From positions 1 through 42,043 of the forward strand of contig CAKTNN010000017.1 of the NCBI GenBank assembly GCA_934589065.1: a stretch of 42,043 nucleotides of DNA. The letters run 5' to 3'. A model generated the notes under the pieces. It saw nothing but the letters and a program-made list of their open reading frames with translations. It made no database searches and was not told where the DNA came from. Shown here piece by piece: positions 23,103 to 31,560 of this stretch (within the stretch, counting starts at the first letter, position 1; each line of letters begins with the position of its first letter). This stretch comes from an uncultured Oscillospiraceae bacterium. GTDB taxonomy: Bacteria > Bacillota > Clostridia > Oscillospirales > Oscillospiraceae. The translations under genes and the position numbers were made by a program.

Positions 23103-25859
23103 ATGAATGCTCTGTTTCAGAACCTGCTCACTGCCAGCCTCAGCGGCAGCATCGTGATTCTGGCAGTGCTGATTCTGCGGCTGGTGCTGCGGAAAACGCC
23201 CAAGAAATTTATCTGCATTCTCTGGATGCTGGCGGGATTGCGGCTGCTGCTGCCCATCCCCTTGCAGAGTAAGTTCAGCCTCCAGCCCCCCGCCATCTCC
23301 ATTCCCTGGCTGGAAAACGCGGGAAAGTTCCTGATTCCGCTGTGGATTGTGATTGCTCTGGCGATTCTGGCAGCCAGCGTTCTTTCCTATATGCATCTGC
23401 GCAGGCAGGTGCGCTCTGCCCGGAAGGTTCGGGGCGGCTGGGAGAGCGACAACATCGAAACTGCCTTCGTCCTGGGGTTTTTAAAGCCGAAAATCTACAT
23501 CCCCGCCGGAGTATCGGAGGATACCCGCCGCCAGATTTTGGCCCATGAGCGCACCCACCTGGATAAGGGCGACCACTGGATTAAGCTCATTGGCTTTCTG
23601 GCCCTGGCGCTTCACTGGTTCAATCCCCTGGTGTGGGTCAGCTACATTCTGCTCTGCAAGGATATGGAAATGGCCTGCGATGAGCGGGTGGTGCAGTTTA
23701 TGGATTTGCCGGAGCGGAAGGCCTATTCCGCAGCCCTGCTGGATTGCAGCACCAACCGGGTGCACTATGCCGCCTGCCCCGTGGCCTTTGGAGAGGTGAG
23801 CGTGAAGTACCGCATCAAGTCCGTGCTGAATTACCGCAAGCCCGGCTTCTGGATTTGCCTTTTGGGCGTGCTGGCAATCTGCTTTGTGGCGGTGTGCCTG
23901 GGAACAAACCCGGTGGAAAAGACGGAAGACCCGGAAAAGGCCCTGGCCCAGAGCAGCCGCCAGGAACCGGAAAGCTTTGTTCCTGCCACTCAGCCTCCCA
24001 TGGAGGAGGAGAATCCGGACGAGGGAGTTACTGTCACCATCGATGCCGTTTCCCCCGGCAGCGCCGTGCTGGTGTATACCGTGGAAAACCGGTACAGCGA
24101 GAATTCCGAAACCATGCGCGCTTCCGATTTTGTTTTGCAGCGCTGGAACGGAACGGCCTGGGAGGATGTGCCGGGCTTCCGGGATTCCTCCGTTGAATAC
24201 GGCGGGATTAACGTCGCAGGCTTTGGTTCGTTCCAAATGGCGGAGGCGGAGTATATGACCAGCAATGTCAACTGGCGACTGTCCTGCGGAGATCTGGGGG
24301 CAGGGGATTACCGGCTGGTGCAGACCATCACCGGCGACCAATCCCAGGGGCGGTACTATACTTCCTTCCATATTTACCGGGAGCAGCTTCCCAGTGAGGA
24401 AGAAAAGGCCCTGGAAAAATGCCAGTCTGCCCTGGAGCGCCTGACCCAGGCGCAGGACTATGTGGTCACTTTGTGGGAAACCGCCCCCAATGGGGTATTG
24501 ATGCAGACCAGACGGATTGTCAGATGCTCGAGTGACTACCGGGTGGATAACTACCGGGGCGGCTACCACATCAGCGGCGGAACGGGAGAGAATGCCGGCT
24601 ACGCCGCTTCCGGCTGGGAAAAGCCCTTCAGCCTGGATGAGAACCGGAAGTTCCTCTTCCCCGAGGGACAGTCCACTATTTCGGAGAACGGGGTTTCCTT
24701 CCGCTCCGTTTGGACGGACTACGACGGCAACACCTGCCAGGGAACGGATACCTACGAATTTTTGGACAATGGCTCCCTTTCCTCCGTAAACCGCCTGCAG
24801 GAAACCACCCTGCCGGACGGTACGGTGGAACGCCGGGAAAACCGGGTCGTGGTGGAGAGCCTTTCCTTTGGGGACGCTGTGACTATAATGCAGGAATCCG
24901 GAAGCTACACCGTCAAGGATTCCTTTGAAGCCCAGGAGGAATCCATTTGGAAAATTTTCTTCCGGGTGGATGACGATTTGCTGAAGCCCACGGGAGGCGA
25001 GGTGTGGCTGGCAACCGGCATGGCTGGGGTAAGCCAGTGCACCACCGACGAATACTACTGGCTGGAAAAGAAGACGGCAAGCGGCTGGAAAACGGCAAGC
25101 GGCTGGGAGCGGCTGGGGGACAACCAGGATGCCGCTTTCCCTCAGAAAGTTGGGACGCTTACCAGCAATACCCAGATGTTCCAGGTAGACTGGTCGGAAA
25201 CCTACGGCGCGTTGGAGCCTGGGCTGTACCGCATGGGCAAGCACTTTTACTATGGGCAGGAGAGCACCATCCAGTATGCGGAGTTTGCCATCTACGAGGT
25301 GGGCGGCTACTATGGTGCCGGCGCTGAGGAAGCCGTAAAGCGGGTGGATGCAGCCCTGGAAAAGCTGCAGGCAGGAAACTACCATGTGCGGCTGTTTAAC
25401 ACGGAGCATAGCCCTGAGTACAGTGATAGAAAGACCATGATGTTGAGCCGGGAAATCTGGAAATACGGGGATACCCAGTGTGACGATTACTATTGGGCGG
25501 GAAAGATTCACCACCATCTTACGTCCAAGCCCGGGGACTTTAGCTGGGGGGACTGGCTGAAGCGCAACTATGAAGACAGCCCCTACGACCGTTATTATTT
25601 CCCGGAGGGCTACGGAACCATCAGCGACGGGGAAATTACATTCCTGGAAATCATCAATGCCAGTATGCCGGACTATGTGGGAACGTTTTACAGCTACCGG
25701 TTCGATGAACAGGGAAACCTGACGGATATATTGGTGGACTATTTCGCAACGGGTACATACAATTACCACTATATCATTGAGCCAATTACCGATGCCCAGG
25801 GCCAGGCCCACCTGCAAGAGGCCGAGGCCTTTATGGCAAACTACATCCCGCCGTTCTAA
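23103..25859 (+). CDS. BlaR1-like M56 membrane peptidase with duplicated outer sensor
   Basis: 918 residues. Residues 1-270 are the M56 domain: membrane helices near 14-50, 77-97, 163-180 and 248-266, zinc site HERTH (His148, His152) and Glu189 in DMEMACDE. After the last helix comes about 650 residues outside, not a penicillin-binding domain. An Ig-like domain (309-425) and an unknown domain (432-575) are followed by a second Ig-like domain (615-731) and unknown domain (740-900). The copies share FPEG-x-x-TIS motifs (519-526 and 834-841). No SxxK/SxN/KTG serine site is seen. It probably senses another ligand and triggers cleavage of the repressor upstream. Confidence 0.88.
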   Translation: MNALFQNLLTASLSGSIVILAVLILRLVLRKTPKKFICILWMLAGLRLLLPIPLQSKFSLQPPAISIPWLENAGKFLIPLWIVIALAILAASVLSYMHLRRQVRSARKVRGGWESDNIETAFVLGFLKPKIYIPAGVSEDTRRQILAHERTHLDKGDHWIKLIGFLALALHWFNPLVWVSYILLCKDMEMACDERVVQFMDLPERKAYSAALLDCSTNRVHYAACPVAFGEVSVKYRIKSVLNYRKPGFWICLLGVLAICFVAVCLGTNPVEKTEDPEKALAQSSRQEPESFVPATQPPMEEENPDEGVTVTIDAVSPGSAVLVYTVENRYSENSETMRASDFVLQRWNGTAWEDVPGFRDSSVEYGGINVAGFGSFQMAEAEYMTSNVNWRLSCGDLGAGDYRLVQTITGDQSQGRYYTSFHIYREQLPSEEEKALEKCQSALERLTQAQDYVVTLWETAPNGVLMQTRRIVRCSSDYRVDNYRGGYHISGGTGENAGYAASGWEKPFSLDENRKFLFPEGQSTISENGVSFRSVWTDYDGNTCQGTDTYEFLDNGSLSSVNRLQETTLPDGTVERRENRVVVESLSFGDAVTIMQESGSYTVKDSFEAQEESIWKIFFRVDDDLLKPTGGEVWLATGMAGVSQCTTDEYYWLEKKTASGWKTASGWERLGDNQDAAFPQKVGTLTSNTQMFQVDWSETYGALEPGLYRMGKHFYYGQESTIQYAEFAIYEVGGYYGAGAEEAVKRVDAALEKLQAGNYHVRLFNTEHSPEYSDRKTMMLSREIWKYGDTQCDDYYWAGKIHHHLTSKPGDFSWGDWLKRNYEDSPYDRYYFPEGYGTISDGEITFLEIINASMPDYVGTFYSYRFDEQGNLTDILVDYFATGTYNYHYIIEPITDAQGQAHLQEAEAFMANYIPPF

Positions 25860-25923
25860 AAAGACTGGGGAAGTGAACCCAAACGGGTCAAACCGTCTAG
25901 AAACCGTGGCACGTACTACGTTG

Positions 25924-26085
25924 AGATTCCCACGGCAGTGGCATCGGTCACTGCCTCGGAATGACGAGAGAAGCGTCATTGCTTTCCCAGTGCACACACT
26001 CCCCTTTTTCGTCATTGCTTTCCCAGTGTGCACACTCCCCTTTTTTGTCATTGCGAACCAGTGCGCACACTGGTGTGGCAATCTT
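25924..26085. repeat. Dispersed palindromic repeat array
   Basis: 25924-25965 is a complete unit of the CC-type (GATTCCCACGGCAGTG...CACTGCCTCGGAATGAC). At 25975 and 26011 lie two 36-base units beginning GTCATTGCTTTCCCAGTG. From 26047 a full ATTGCGAACCAGTGCGCACACTGGTGTGGCAAT palindrome follows. It fills the gap between convergent genes. No gene is seen. Confidence 0.8.
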
Positions 26086-26116
26086 CCCCCGAAATGGCGC
26101 GCTGCGTTCAAAACAC

Positions 26117-26146
26117 AAAAAGGAGCACCCCTAACCGGGGTGCTCC
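26117..26146 (-). terminator. Terminator of typA
   Basis: GGAGCACCCC (26122-26131) and its complement (26137-26146) form a 10-bp stem; on the minus strand TTTTTG follows. It lies just past the typA stop. A T run on the plus side (26152-26157) is some bases away, so it may also stop opposing transcription. Confidence 0.85.
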
Positions 26147-26166
26147 ACACGTTTTTTGAGGGGAAA

Positions 26167-27996
26167 TTACTCCTGGGCGCGCTTCTTCATCAGGTTGCGC
26201 ATACGCAGAGCGTGATCCAGCTCCCGCTTGCGGATTCGCAGGCTCTTGGGGGTGCATTCCAGCAGCTCGTCGTCTGCCAGGAACTCAATGCACTGCTCCA
26301 GGGACATGGTTCTGGGGGGCGTCAGGCGCAGGGCTTCGTCAGAACCGGCGGCACGCATATTGGTTAGCTGCTTCTTCTTGCACACGTTGACGGTCATATC
26401 TTCGTTCCGGCTGCAAACGCCAACCACCATGCCCGCATACACGGGAGTACCGGCGCCAATAAACAGGGTGCCCCGCTCCTGGGCATTGAATAGACCGTAA
26501 GAGCAGGCTTCGCCGGTTTCAAAGGCGATCAGGGAGCCCACCTGGCGGCGCTCAATCTCGCCCTTCATGGGAGCGTAGGAATCCAGCACGGAGGACATAA
26601 TGCCCTCGCCCCGGGTATCGGTGAGGAATTCGTTCCGGTAGCCAAAGAGGCCGCGGGAGGGAACCAGGAATTCCAGACGGTAGCGGCTGCCCATGGGAGT
26701 CATGCCCAGCAGGTCACCTTTGCGTTTGCCCATCTTTTCAATCACTGCGCCCATGCTCTCTTCGGGCACATCGGCAACCATCCGCTCGATAGGCTCGCAG
26801 ACCTTGCCGTCAATTTCCTTGGTCAGCACACGGGGGGTGGAAACGGAGAACTCGTAGCCCTCCCGGCGCATGGTTTCCATCAGGATGGACAGGTGCATTT
26901 CGCCACGGCCCGCTACATTGAAGGCATCGGTGCCCTGCTCGGTGACGTGGAGGGATACATCCTTCAGCAGTTCCTTTTCCAGACGGTCCCGCAGGTTCCG
27001 GGAGGTGACAAACTTGCCTTCCTTACCGGCAAAGGGAGAATCGTTTACGGCAAAGGTCATTTCGATGGTGGGGTCGGAAATCTTAACAAAGGGCAGGGGC
27101 TCTACCACCATGGGGTCGCACAGGGTACGGCCGATGGTGATATCCGCCATGCCGGACAGGGCGATAATCTCACCGGCGCTGGCCTGCTGCACGGGTACTT
27201 TTGCCAGACCGTCAAAGGTGTACAGGGCAACCACCTTGCCCTTGGTCTTGTGGTCGGGATCGTGGTAGTCGCAGATAGCAACCTCCTGGTTGACCTTGAT
27301 GGTGCCCCGCTCAATGCGGCCCACGGCGATACGGCCCACATATTCGTTATAATCGATGGAGGATACCAGCAGCTGCAAAGGGCCATTCTCATCGCCCTGA
27401 GGGGGATCGATATACTTGATGATGGTTTCAAACAGGGGGGTCAGGTCGGTGCCCTGCTCATCGGGGCCGTAGGAGGCAGTGCCCTGGCGACCGGAGCAGA
27501 AGATGGTGGGGGAATTGAACTGCTCATCGGTGGCGTCCAGATCCAGCAGCAGCTCCAGAACCTCGTCCATGACCTCGTGCACCCGGGCATCGGGCTTATC
27601 CACTTTGTTCACAGCCACGATCACCTTGTGGCCCAGCTCCAGTGCCTTTTGCAGCACGAAGCGGGTCTGGGGCATGGGGCCCTCGGCGGCGTCTACCAGC
27701 AGGATAACGCCGTTGACCATTTTCAGGATACGCTCCACCTCGCCGCCAAAGTCGGCGTGGCCCGGGGTATCCACAATGTTAATTTTGTAGCCTTTATAGT
27801 GTACGGAAGTGTTTTTGGCAAGAATGGTGATGCCCCGCTCCCGCTCCAGGTCGCCGGAGTCCATAACCCGCTCCACGGTAGCCTGATTTTCACGGTAGAT
27901 GCCACCCTGCTTCAGCATTTCGTCAACCAGGGTGGTTTTACCGTGGTCAACGTGGGCAATGATGGCAATATTTCTGATTTTGTCCTGAGATGCCAT
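26167..27996 (-). CDS. typA: Translational GTPase TypA/BipA
   Basis: 609 residues from ATG 27996, behind AAGGAG. G-domain: IAIIAHVDHGKTTLVDEMLKQGG, ERGITILAKN, DTPGHADFGGEVERI, NKVDKPDAR, followed by elongation-factor-like domains and the BipA-specific C-terminal part (EGIMSSVLDSYAPMKGEIERRQVGSLIAFETGEACSYGLFNAQERG). Ribosome-associated GTPase with a role in ribosome assembly and stress growth. It stands alone, with its own promoter and terminator. Confidence 0.97.
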   Translation of the reverse strand: MASQDKIRNIAIIAHVDHGKTTLVDEMLKQGGIYRENQATVERVMDSGDLERERGITILAKNTSVHYKGYKINIVDTPGHADFGGEVERILKMVNGVILLVDAAEGPMPQTRFVLQKALELGHKVIVAVNKVDKPDARVHEVMDEVLELLLDLDATDEQFNSPTIFCSGRQGTASYGPDEQGTDLTPLFETIIKYIDPPQGDENGPLQLLVSSIDYNEYVGRIAVGRIERGTIKVNQEVAICDYHDPDHKTKGKVVALYTFDGLAKVPVQQASAGEIIALSGMADITIGRTLCDPMVVEPLPFVKISDPTIEMTFAVNDSPFAGKEGKFVTSRNLRDRLEKELLKDVSLHVTEQGTDAFNVAGRGEMHLSILMETMRREGYEFSVSTPRVLTKEIDGKVCEPIERMVADVPEESMGAVIEKMGKRKGDLLGMTPMGSRYRLEFLVPSRGLFGYRNEFLTDTRGEGIMSSVLDSYAPMKGEIERRQVGSLIAFETGEACSYGLFNAQERGTLFIGAGTPVYAGMVVGVCSRNEDMTVNVCKKKQLTNMRAAGSDEALRLTPPRTMSLEQCIEFLADDELLECTPKSLRIRKRELDHALRMRNLMKKRAQE

Positions 27997-28042
27997 AAAA
28001 ATGCTCCTTACTCTTTCAGATATGATCAACTCTCAACAAAGA

Positions 28043-28071
28043 AATATATCACAATCTATCATCCATTGCAA
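28043..28071 (-). promoter_or_regulatory. Promoter of typA
   Basis: On the minus strand TTGCAA (28066-28071), a 17-base spacer and TATATT (28043-28048) lie about 46 bases before the ATG. Confidence 0.6.
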
Positions 28072-28189
28072 TCTTTTTCTATATTTTCGGAAACAAAAGT
28101 TCCGGTTTTCCATAGATGGTTTTCGTGCAAAATAACTTAGGCCCAAATTTCTCTGCCTCGGAATGACGAGAGGGGAGTGCTCCCCCGCC

Positions 28190-29536
28190 CTACAGCGGGC
28201 CGTGGTCAAAAAGGGCGGTGCGGAGCATATACTTCCGGCACGCCCAGGGGGAAATCTCCCGGCGGGAATCCACATCGAACCTTGCAAAGGCCTTGTGCTC
28301 CCGGGAGATGGGCAGCCACCGGGGCAGTCCCTGGGCGTTGGGGTCGCCGGAGCGGGCAAAGGCGGCAATGTGGTCGATCATCCGGGCGGAAAGGGCTTTG
28401 TCTTCCTGGGTAAATGCCCGGCGGGAAGACTCCATGCAGCCAAAGAGATACCACAGGTCGAGGCCGTGGAAGGCCTTGTAGTCCCCTCCGGGGGGCGTGC
28501 GGGTGAGCATATAGCCGTAGACGGGGCTTTTGCCCTGCCGGGCGTTCCCCAAACCGTAGGATAGGGCCATTTCATAAATGAACCAGGGGAACATATCCTG
28601 ACCGGTAATGCCCATAATCATGGGAATATCCAGTACCTTTCCCGCCTTGTATTGGTTCTGGGGCAGATCGGGAATGACGCACCCGTCAATGCCCGGCTGC
28701 AAAATATGGAAATCCTGCCCGGAACGGGATTCGGCATACCAGCTCTCCCAAAGCCGCTGGGGGGTTACGGCCTTGGCCTCTTCCTCGGTTTTTACGCCGG
28801 CCTGTTCCAGAACCCGATCCCAGAAGGGGGCGCTCTTTTTTTCCGGTATGGGGCAGGCAAGCCTGGGCACCAGGCCGCCGCCGGACATCATAACGGCGCC
28901 GCGTACCTTACCCTTCAGCTGTTGGGTCAGGCATAGATCCATTACGCTCATAGCACCGGCGGACTGGCCCATGATGGTGATTTTGTCGGGGTCACCTCCA
29001 AAATCCCCGATGTGACGGCGCACCCAGGAGATGGCCTCCATCTGGTCCAGCAGTCCGTAGTTCCGGGAGCGGTAAAGGGAGAAGACATTCAGCCGGTAGC
29101 CTGCGCTGACCAGAAGAATGCCCCGCTTGGCGTATTCCAGGGATTGCCCGTAGGGCAGCTCGCCAATGGTGCCGGTTTCGTGTCCGCCGCCGTGGAAAAA
29201 GAGGATCACCGGGGCATTGCGGCACTCCGCAGGGGCGATGACGGATAGCTCCATAGGGCTTTCCCGGTACTGAAAAACCGCCCCTTCCCGGAATTCGTGA
29301 TAGTAAAAGTTGTCCTTTTCCTGGGATTCATCCCGGAAAGCGCTGTACTGCCAGCAGTCGTGCTCCTGGGCGGTGGCATCCAGCGTGCTCTCCCAACGGT
29401 CGATGGGCTGCGGTGCTTCAAATCTGGGGGTGCTGGCGTAGGGAATGCCCCGGAATATATGGGCGTTTTCCCGCACGAGCCCCAGAATCGGGCCGCAGGC
29501 GGTATTCACAGTGACGGTGCATTCGGCCTTATTCAT
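28190..29536 (-). CDS. Type-B carboxylesterase
   Basis: 448 residues from ATG 29536, behind AAGGAGGG. Motifs of the carboxylesterase/para-nitrobenzyl esterase family: HIFRGIPYA near 27, oxyanion HGGG (115-118), nucleophile elbow GQSAG (Ser192) and the DFGGDPDKITIMG block before it. It lacks a signal peptide, so it acts inside the cell on small esters or carbamates. It is shorter than many family members (about 500) but the ends look intact. The start overlaps the TetR gene stop (ATGA), so the regulator and enzyme are coupled. Induction by its own substrate or a toxic ester is the natural reading of this arrangement (inference). Confidence 0.88.
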   Translation of the reverse strand: MNKAECTVTVNTACGPILGLVRENAHIFRGIPYASTPRFEAPQPIDRWESTLDATAQEHDCWQYSAFRDESQEKDNFYYHEFREGAVFQYRESPMELSVIAPAECRNAPVILFFHGGGHETGTIGELPYGQSLEYAKRGILLVSAGYRLNVFSLYRSRNYGLLDQMEAISWVRRHIGDFGGDPDKITIMGQSAGAMSVMDLCLTQQLKGKVRGAVMMSGGGLVPRLACPIPEKKSAPFWDRVLEQAGVKTEEEAKAVTPQRLWESWYAESRSGQDFHILQPGIDGCVIPDLPQNQYKAGKVLDIPMIMGITGQDMFPWFIYEMALSYGLGNARQGKSPVYGYMLTRTPPGGDYKAFHGLDLWYLFGCMESSRRAFTQEDKALSARMIDHIAAFARSGDPNAQGLPRWLPISREHKAFARFDVDSRREISPWACRKYMLRTALFDHGPL

Positions 29537-30141
29537 AGGGCGCCCTCCTTTAATGCGTATGGCAGGTCTTCGGGCCGGACGCACAGCCCCCGCAATGTCA
29601 GACCGGCAAGCTGCCGGAGTCCCTGCTGGTATAAAAAGTGGTTGCGGTTCAGAAAATCTCCCTGGCACAGCTTCTGCATTCCGCTTTGCAGCTGGGAAAT
29701 CACCAGCTCAATGCTGTAGTGGTGGAATACGCCGGTTTCCATGCCCTGACGCAGCACCTCCACCACCCGGGACCACTCCCGCTGGTAGCTCTCCTGGAAG
29801 CAGCGGTATACTCTGGGGCTGTATTTTTCGTAGAGGTAAAGGCTCTCCGGATGGATGAATTCCTCTGTGTTGGATTTCACCGTCAGCAGCCGCCACAGCT
29901 TTTCCGGAAGGCTCAGCCAGGCAGCCTCAAAAATCTTCCGCTGCTTTTCCTGGATATCCAAAAAGGTTTCGTCCAGCAGGGCAATCAAGATTTCTTCCTT
30001 CCCGGGGAAATACCGATAGATGGTTCTCCGGCTCAGGCCGGAGGCCTCCTCAATATCGTCCATGGTAAATCTGCAGCCCTTGGCCCCTGCCATTTTCATA
30101 CAGGCAGAGAGTATCTTTTCCCGATTTCCGGCTCTGGGCAT
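29533..30141 (-). CDS. TetR/AcrR-family regulator
   Basis: 202 residues from ATG 30141, behind GGGAGG; an upstream TTG in frame lies ahead of that site and is unlikely. N-terminal helix-turn-helix: REKILSACMKMAGAKGCRFTMDDIEEASGLSRRTIYRYFPGKEEILIALLD; the remainder is the helical ligand domain. It should bind the long palindrome at 30192-30227 and thus control itself and the carboxylesterase, whose gene overlaps by 4 bases. Ligand unknown. Confidence 0.92.
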   Translation of the reverse strand: MPRAGNREKILSACMKMAGAKGCRFTMDDIEEASGLSRRTIYRYFPGKEEILIALLDETFLDIQEKQRKIFEAAWLSLPEKLWRLLTVKSNTEEFIHPESLYLYEKYSPRVYRCFQESYQREWSRVVEVLRQGMETGVFHHYSIELVISQLQSGMQKLCQGDFLNRNHFLYQQGLRQLAGLTLRGLCVRPEDLPYALKEGAL

Positions 30142-30171
30142 GTTCCTGCCTCCCTCCAATGTGATAAAGCC

Positions 30172-30227
30172 ATTATAGAAAAGGAAAAAAAGAAAGTAAA
30201 CTGTTTTTGGTAAAACAATTTACTTTC
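30172..30227 (-). promoter_or_regulatory. Promoter and TetR-type operator of the esterase operon
   Basis: On the minus strand TTTACT (30195-30200), a 17-base spacer and a perfect TATAAT (30172-30177) form the promoter. A palindrome of 16-base arms, GAAAGTAAACTGTTTT (30192-30207) and AAAACAATTTACTTTC (30212-30227) with one mismatch around a 4-base centre, overlaps the -35. This is the best candidate site of the TetR-family protein encoded next to it. Confidence 0.82.
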
Positions 30228-30300
30228 AGAAGATTTGACATTTTTTATGCATCGGTTTTGTGAATTATGATGGACGAATGGGGAAGCTGCCCTCGTTCTC

Positions 30301-30437
30301 GCCATTGCGCACTGCCTCGGAATGACGGAAAAGGTGTCATTGCGAACCAGCGCGCACGCTGGTGTGGCAATCTCCTCTGGGCCGGTTGGTGTAAAGAGAA
30401 GATTCCCGAGGCAGTCTGAGGACTGCCTCGGAATGAC
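30301..30437. repeat. Dispersed palindromic repeat copies
   Basis: Several units follow each other. A half unit comes first, then GTCATTGCGAACCAGCGCGCACGCTGGTGTGGCAAT at about 30336-30371. Next is a palindrome, GATTCCCGAGGCAGT...ACTGCCTCGGAATGAC, at 30401-30437. They fill the gap before the DHHW gene. No gene is seen between 30240 and 30466. Confidence 0.78.
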
Positions 30438-30466
30438 GTTTTGCGGTGGCAGCGGCCCCATGAGGG

Positions 30467-31549
30467 CTATTTTATCGTCTCGCTGTTGTTCAGCACCAGG
30501 GTGCTGTAGAGAAACAGAACATCGGCATTTTCAAAATCGATGACCTTTCCCAACCGTTCTACGGGAATATAGCGAATGTCCACCAGGGTGATTTCCTTAT
30601 AGCCTTCCAGCAGATAGGGGGCAATGCTGCTGCCGAAGGAATCCCGGAAGAGAATCAGCCTGTCCTCGCTTTCGGCATTGGGATTGACCAGGGTGATGAG
30701 CGACAGAGAGCCGGACAGATAGAATTCGTAGGGGTCACGACCGGAAAGGGCGGAAAAATCATACACGCCGATTTCTTTCCCGTTTTCCCGGTCGGTGACA
30801 ACGGCTGCATCGATGGCAGGGGAGGTTACATAATAGATGCTCTCCGGCTCCATGGGCAGGGCGGACTGCCCGGCGTACACGCCCAGAAAATCCGAATAGG
30901 CCGTCTGCACGGTGTATTCTTCCGTCAGTTCCTTGCCCATCCCCTGGGCAAGCCTCCGGGCTGCGGGGGCAAGGGCCTCCTGCCGCCAATGGGTATCGGT
31001 GCGGTAATAGTCCTTTAGACTCAGGGCGGGGAAAAGGTCAATAAAGGAAGCAAAGGGGACGCCCTGCCGGAGCTCTGTCAGAAAGGCAGCATAGTCCATT
31101 TTTGGGTTTCCCTCCATAAAGTATCCCTTGTCCGGGATCACGGAGAGATAGACCCGGTTGCTGTCATTCAGATAGCGGTCGTACACTGCGGAGAACCGCT
31201 GGGCGGCGTAACGGGCGGAAGATAAGTTCTCCGGGTATTCCAGCTGGGCGTAGCTGCCCTGGAAAGCATAGATGTCATTGTTGTCCAGCCGTCCCAGAAG
31301 CTTGGTGGAGAAAATAGCTTTCAGAGTGCGAAAGCCTTCCCGCAGGGGAAACTGATCCTGGCTGTAGCTTTCAAAGTTGGAAGAAAAACTTCCGTTTTCC
31401 ATGCTTTTTACGGAAAATGTCGGCCTCTGGGCCAGCTTTCGCCGCTCGGAAAGGGATTCTTCCCTGGGGCTATGGAGCCAGCAGGCGAGGGTTAAAGCCA
31501 CAAAGCATACCGGCAGCAGAAGAAAAGAAATGTGTTTGGTTCGTTCCAT
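30467..31549 (-). CDS. DHHW-family protein (AlgJ/AlgX-like O-acetylation partner)
   Basis: 360 residues from ATG 31549, behind GGAGG, with the site inside the end of the MBOAT gene. One N-terminal membrane anchor (residues 8-24), then an extracytoplasmic domain: DQFPLREGFRTLKA, YLSVIPDKGYFM, DYYRTDTHWRQEALAPAARRLAQ (the His-Trp pair of this family) and LILFRDSFGSSIAPYLLEGYKEITLVDIRYI (Ser-containing SGNH-type block). Such proteins accept acyl groups delivered by MBOAT proteins and place them on cell-surface polymers. Directly downstream of the MBOAT gene. Target polymer unknown. Confidence 0.87.
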   Translation of the reverse strand: MERTKHISFLLLPVCFVALTLACWLHSPREESLSERRKLAQRPTFSVKSMENGSFSSNFESYSQDQFPLREGFRTLKAIFSTKLLGRLDNNDIYAFQGSYAQLEYPENLSSARYAAQRFSAVYDRYLNDSNRVYLSVIPDKGYFMEGNPKMDYAAFLTELRQGVPFASFIDLFPALSLKDYYRTDTHWRQEALAPAARRLAQGMGKELTEEYTVQTAYSDFLGVYAGQSALPMEPESIYYVTSPAIDAAVVTDRENGKEIGVYDFSALSGRDPYEFYLSGSLSLITLVNPNAESEDRLILFRDSFGSSIAPYLLEGYKEITLVDIRYIPVERLGKVIDFENADVLFLYSTLVLNNSETIK

Positions 31550-31560
31550 GGTTGCCTCCA

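Noticed and set aside
23103..25859. Reading the BlaR1-like protein as a true beta-lactam sensor
   Set aside because: The outer part has Ig-like and unknown repeats and shows no penicillin-binding SxxK, SxN or KTG motifs.
23481..26150. An 889-codon open frame on the minus strand across the BlaR1-like gene and the repeats
   Set aside because: It is a shadow of the BlaR1-like reading frame, extends into the repeat array, has no good start signal and shows no recognisable domain.
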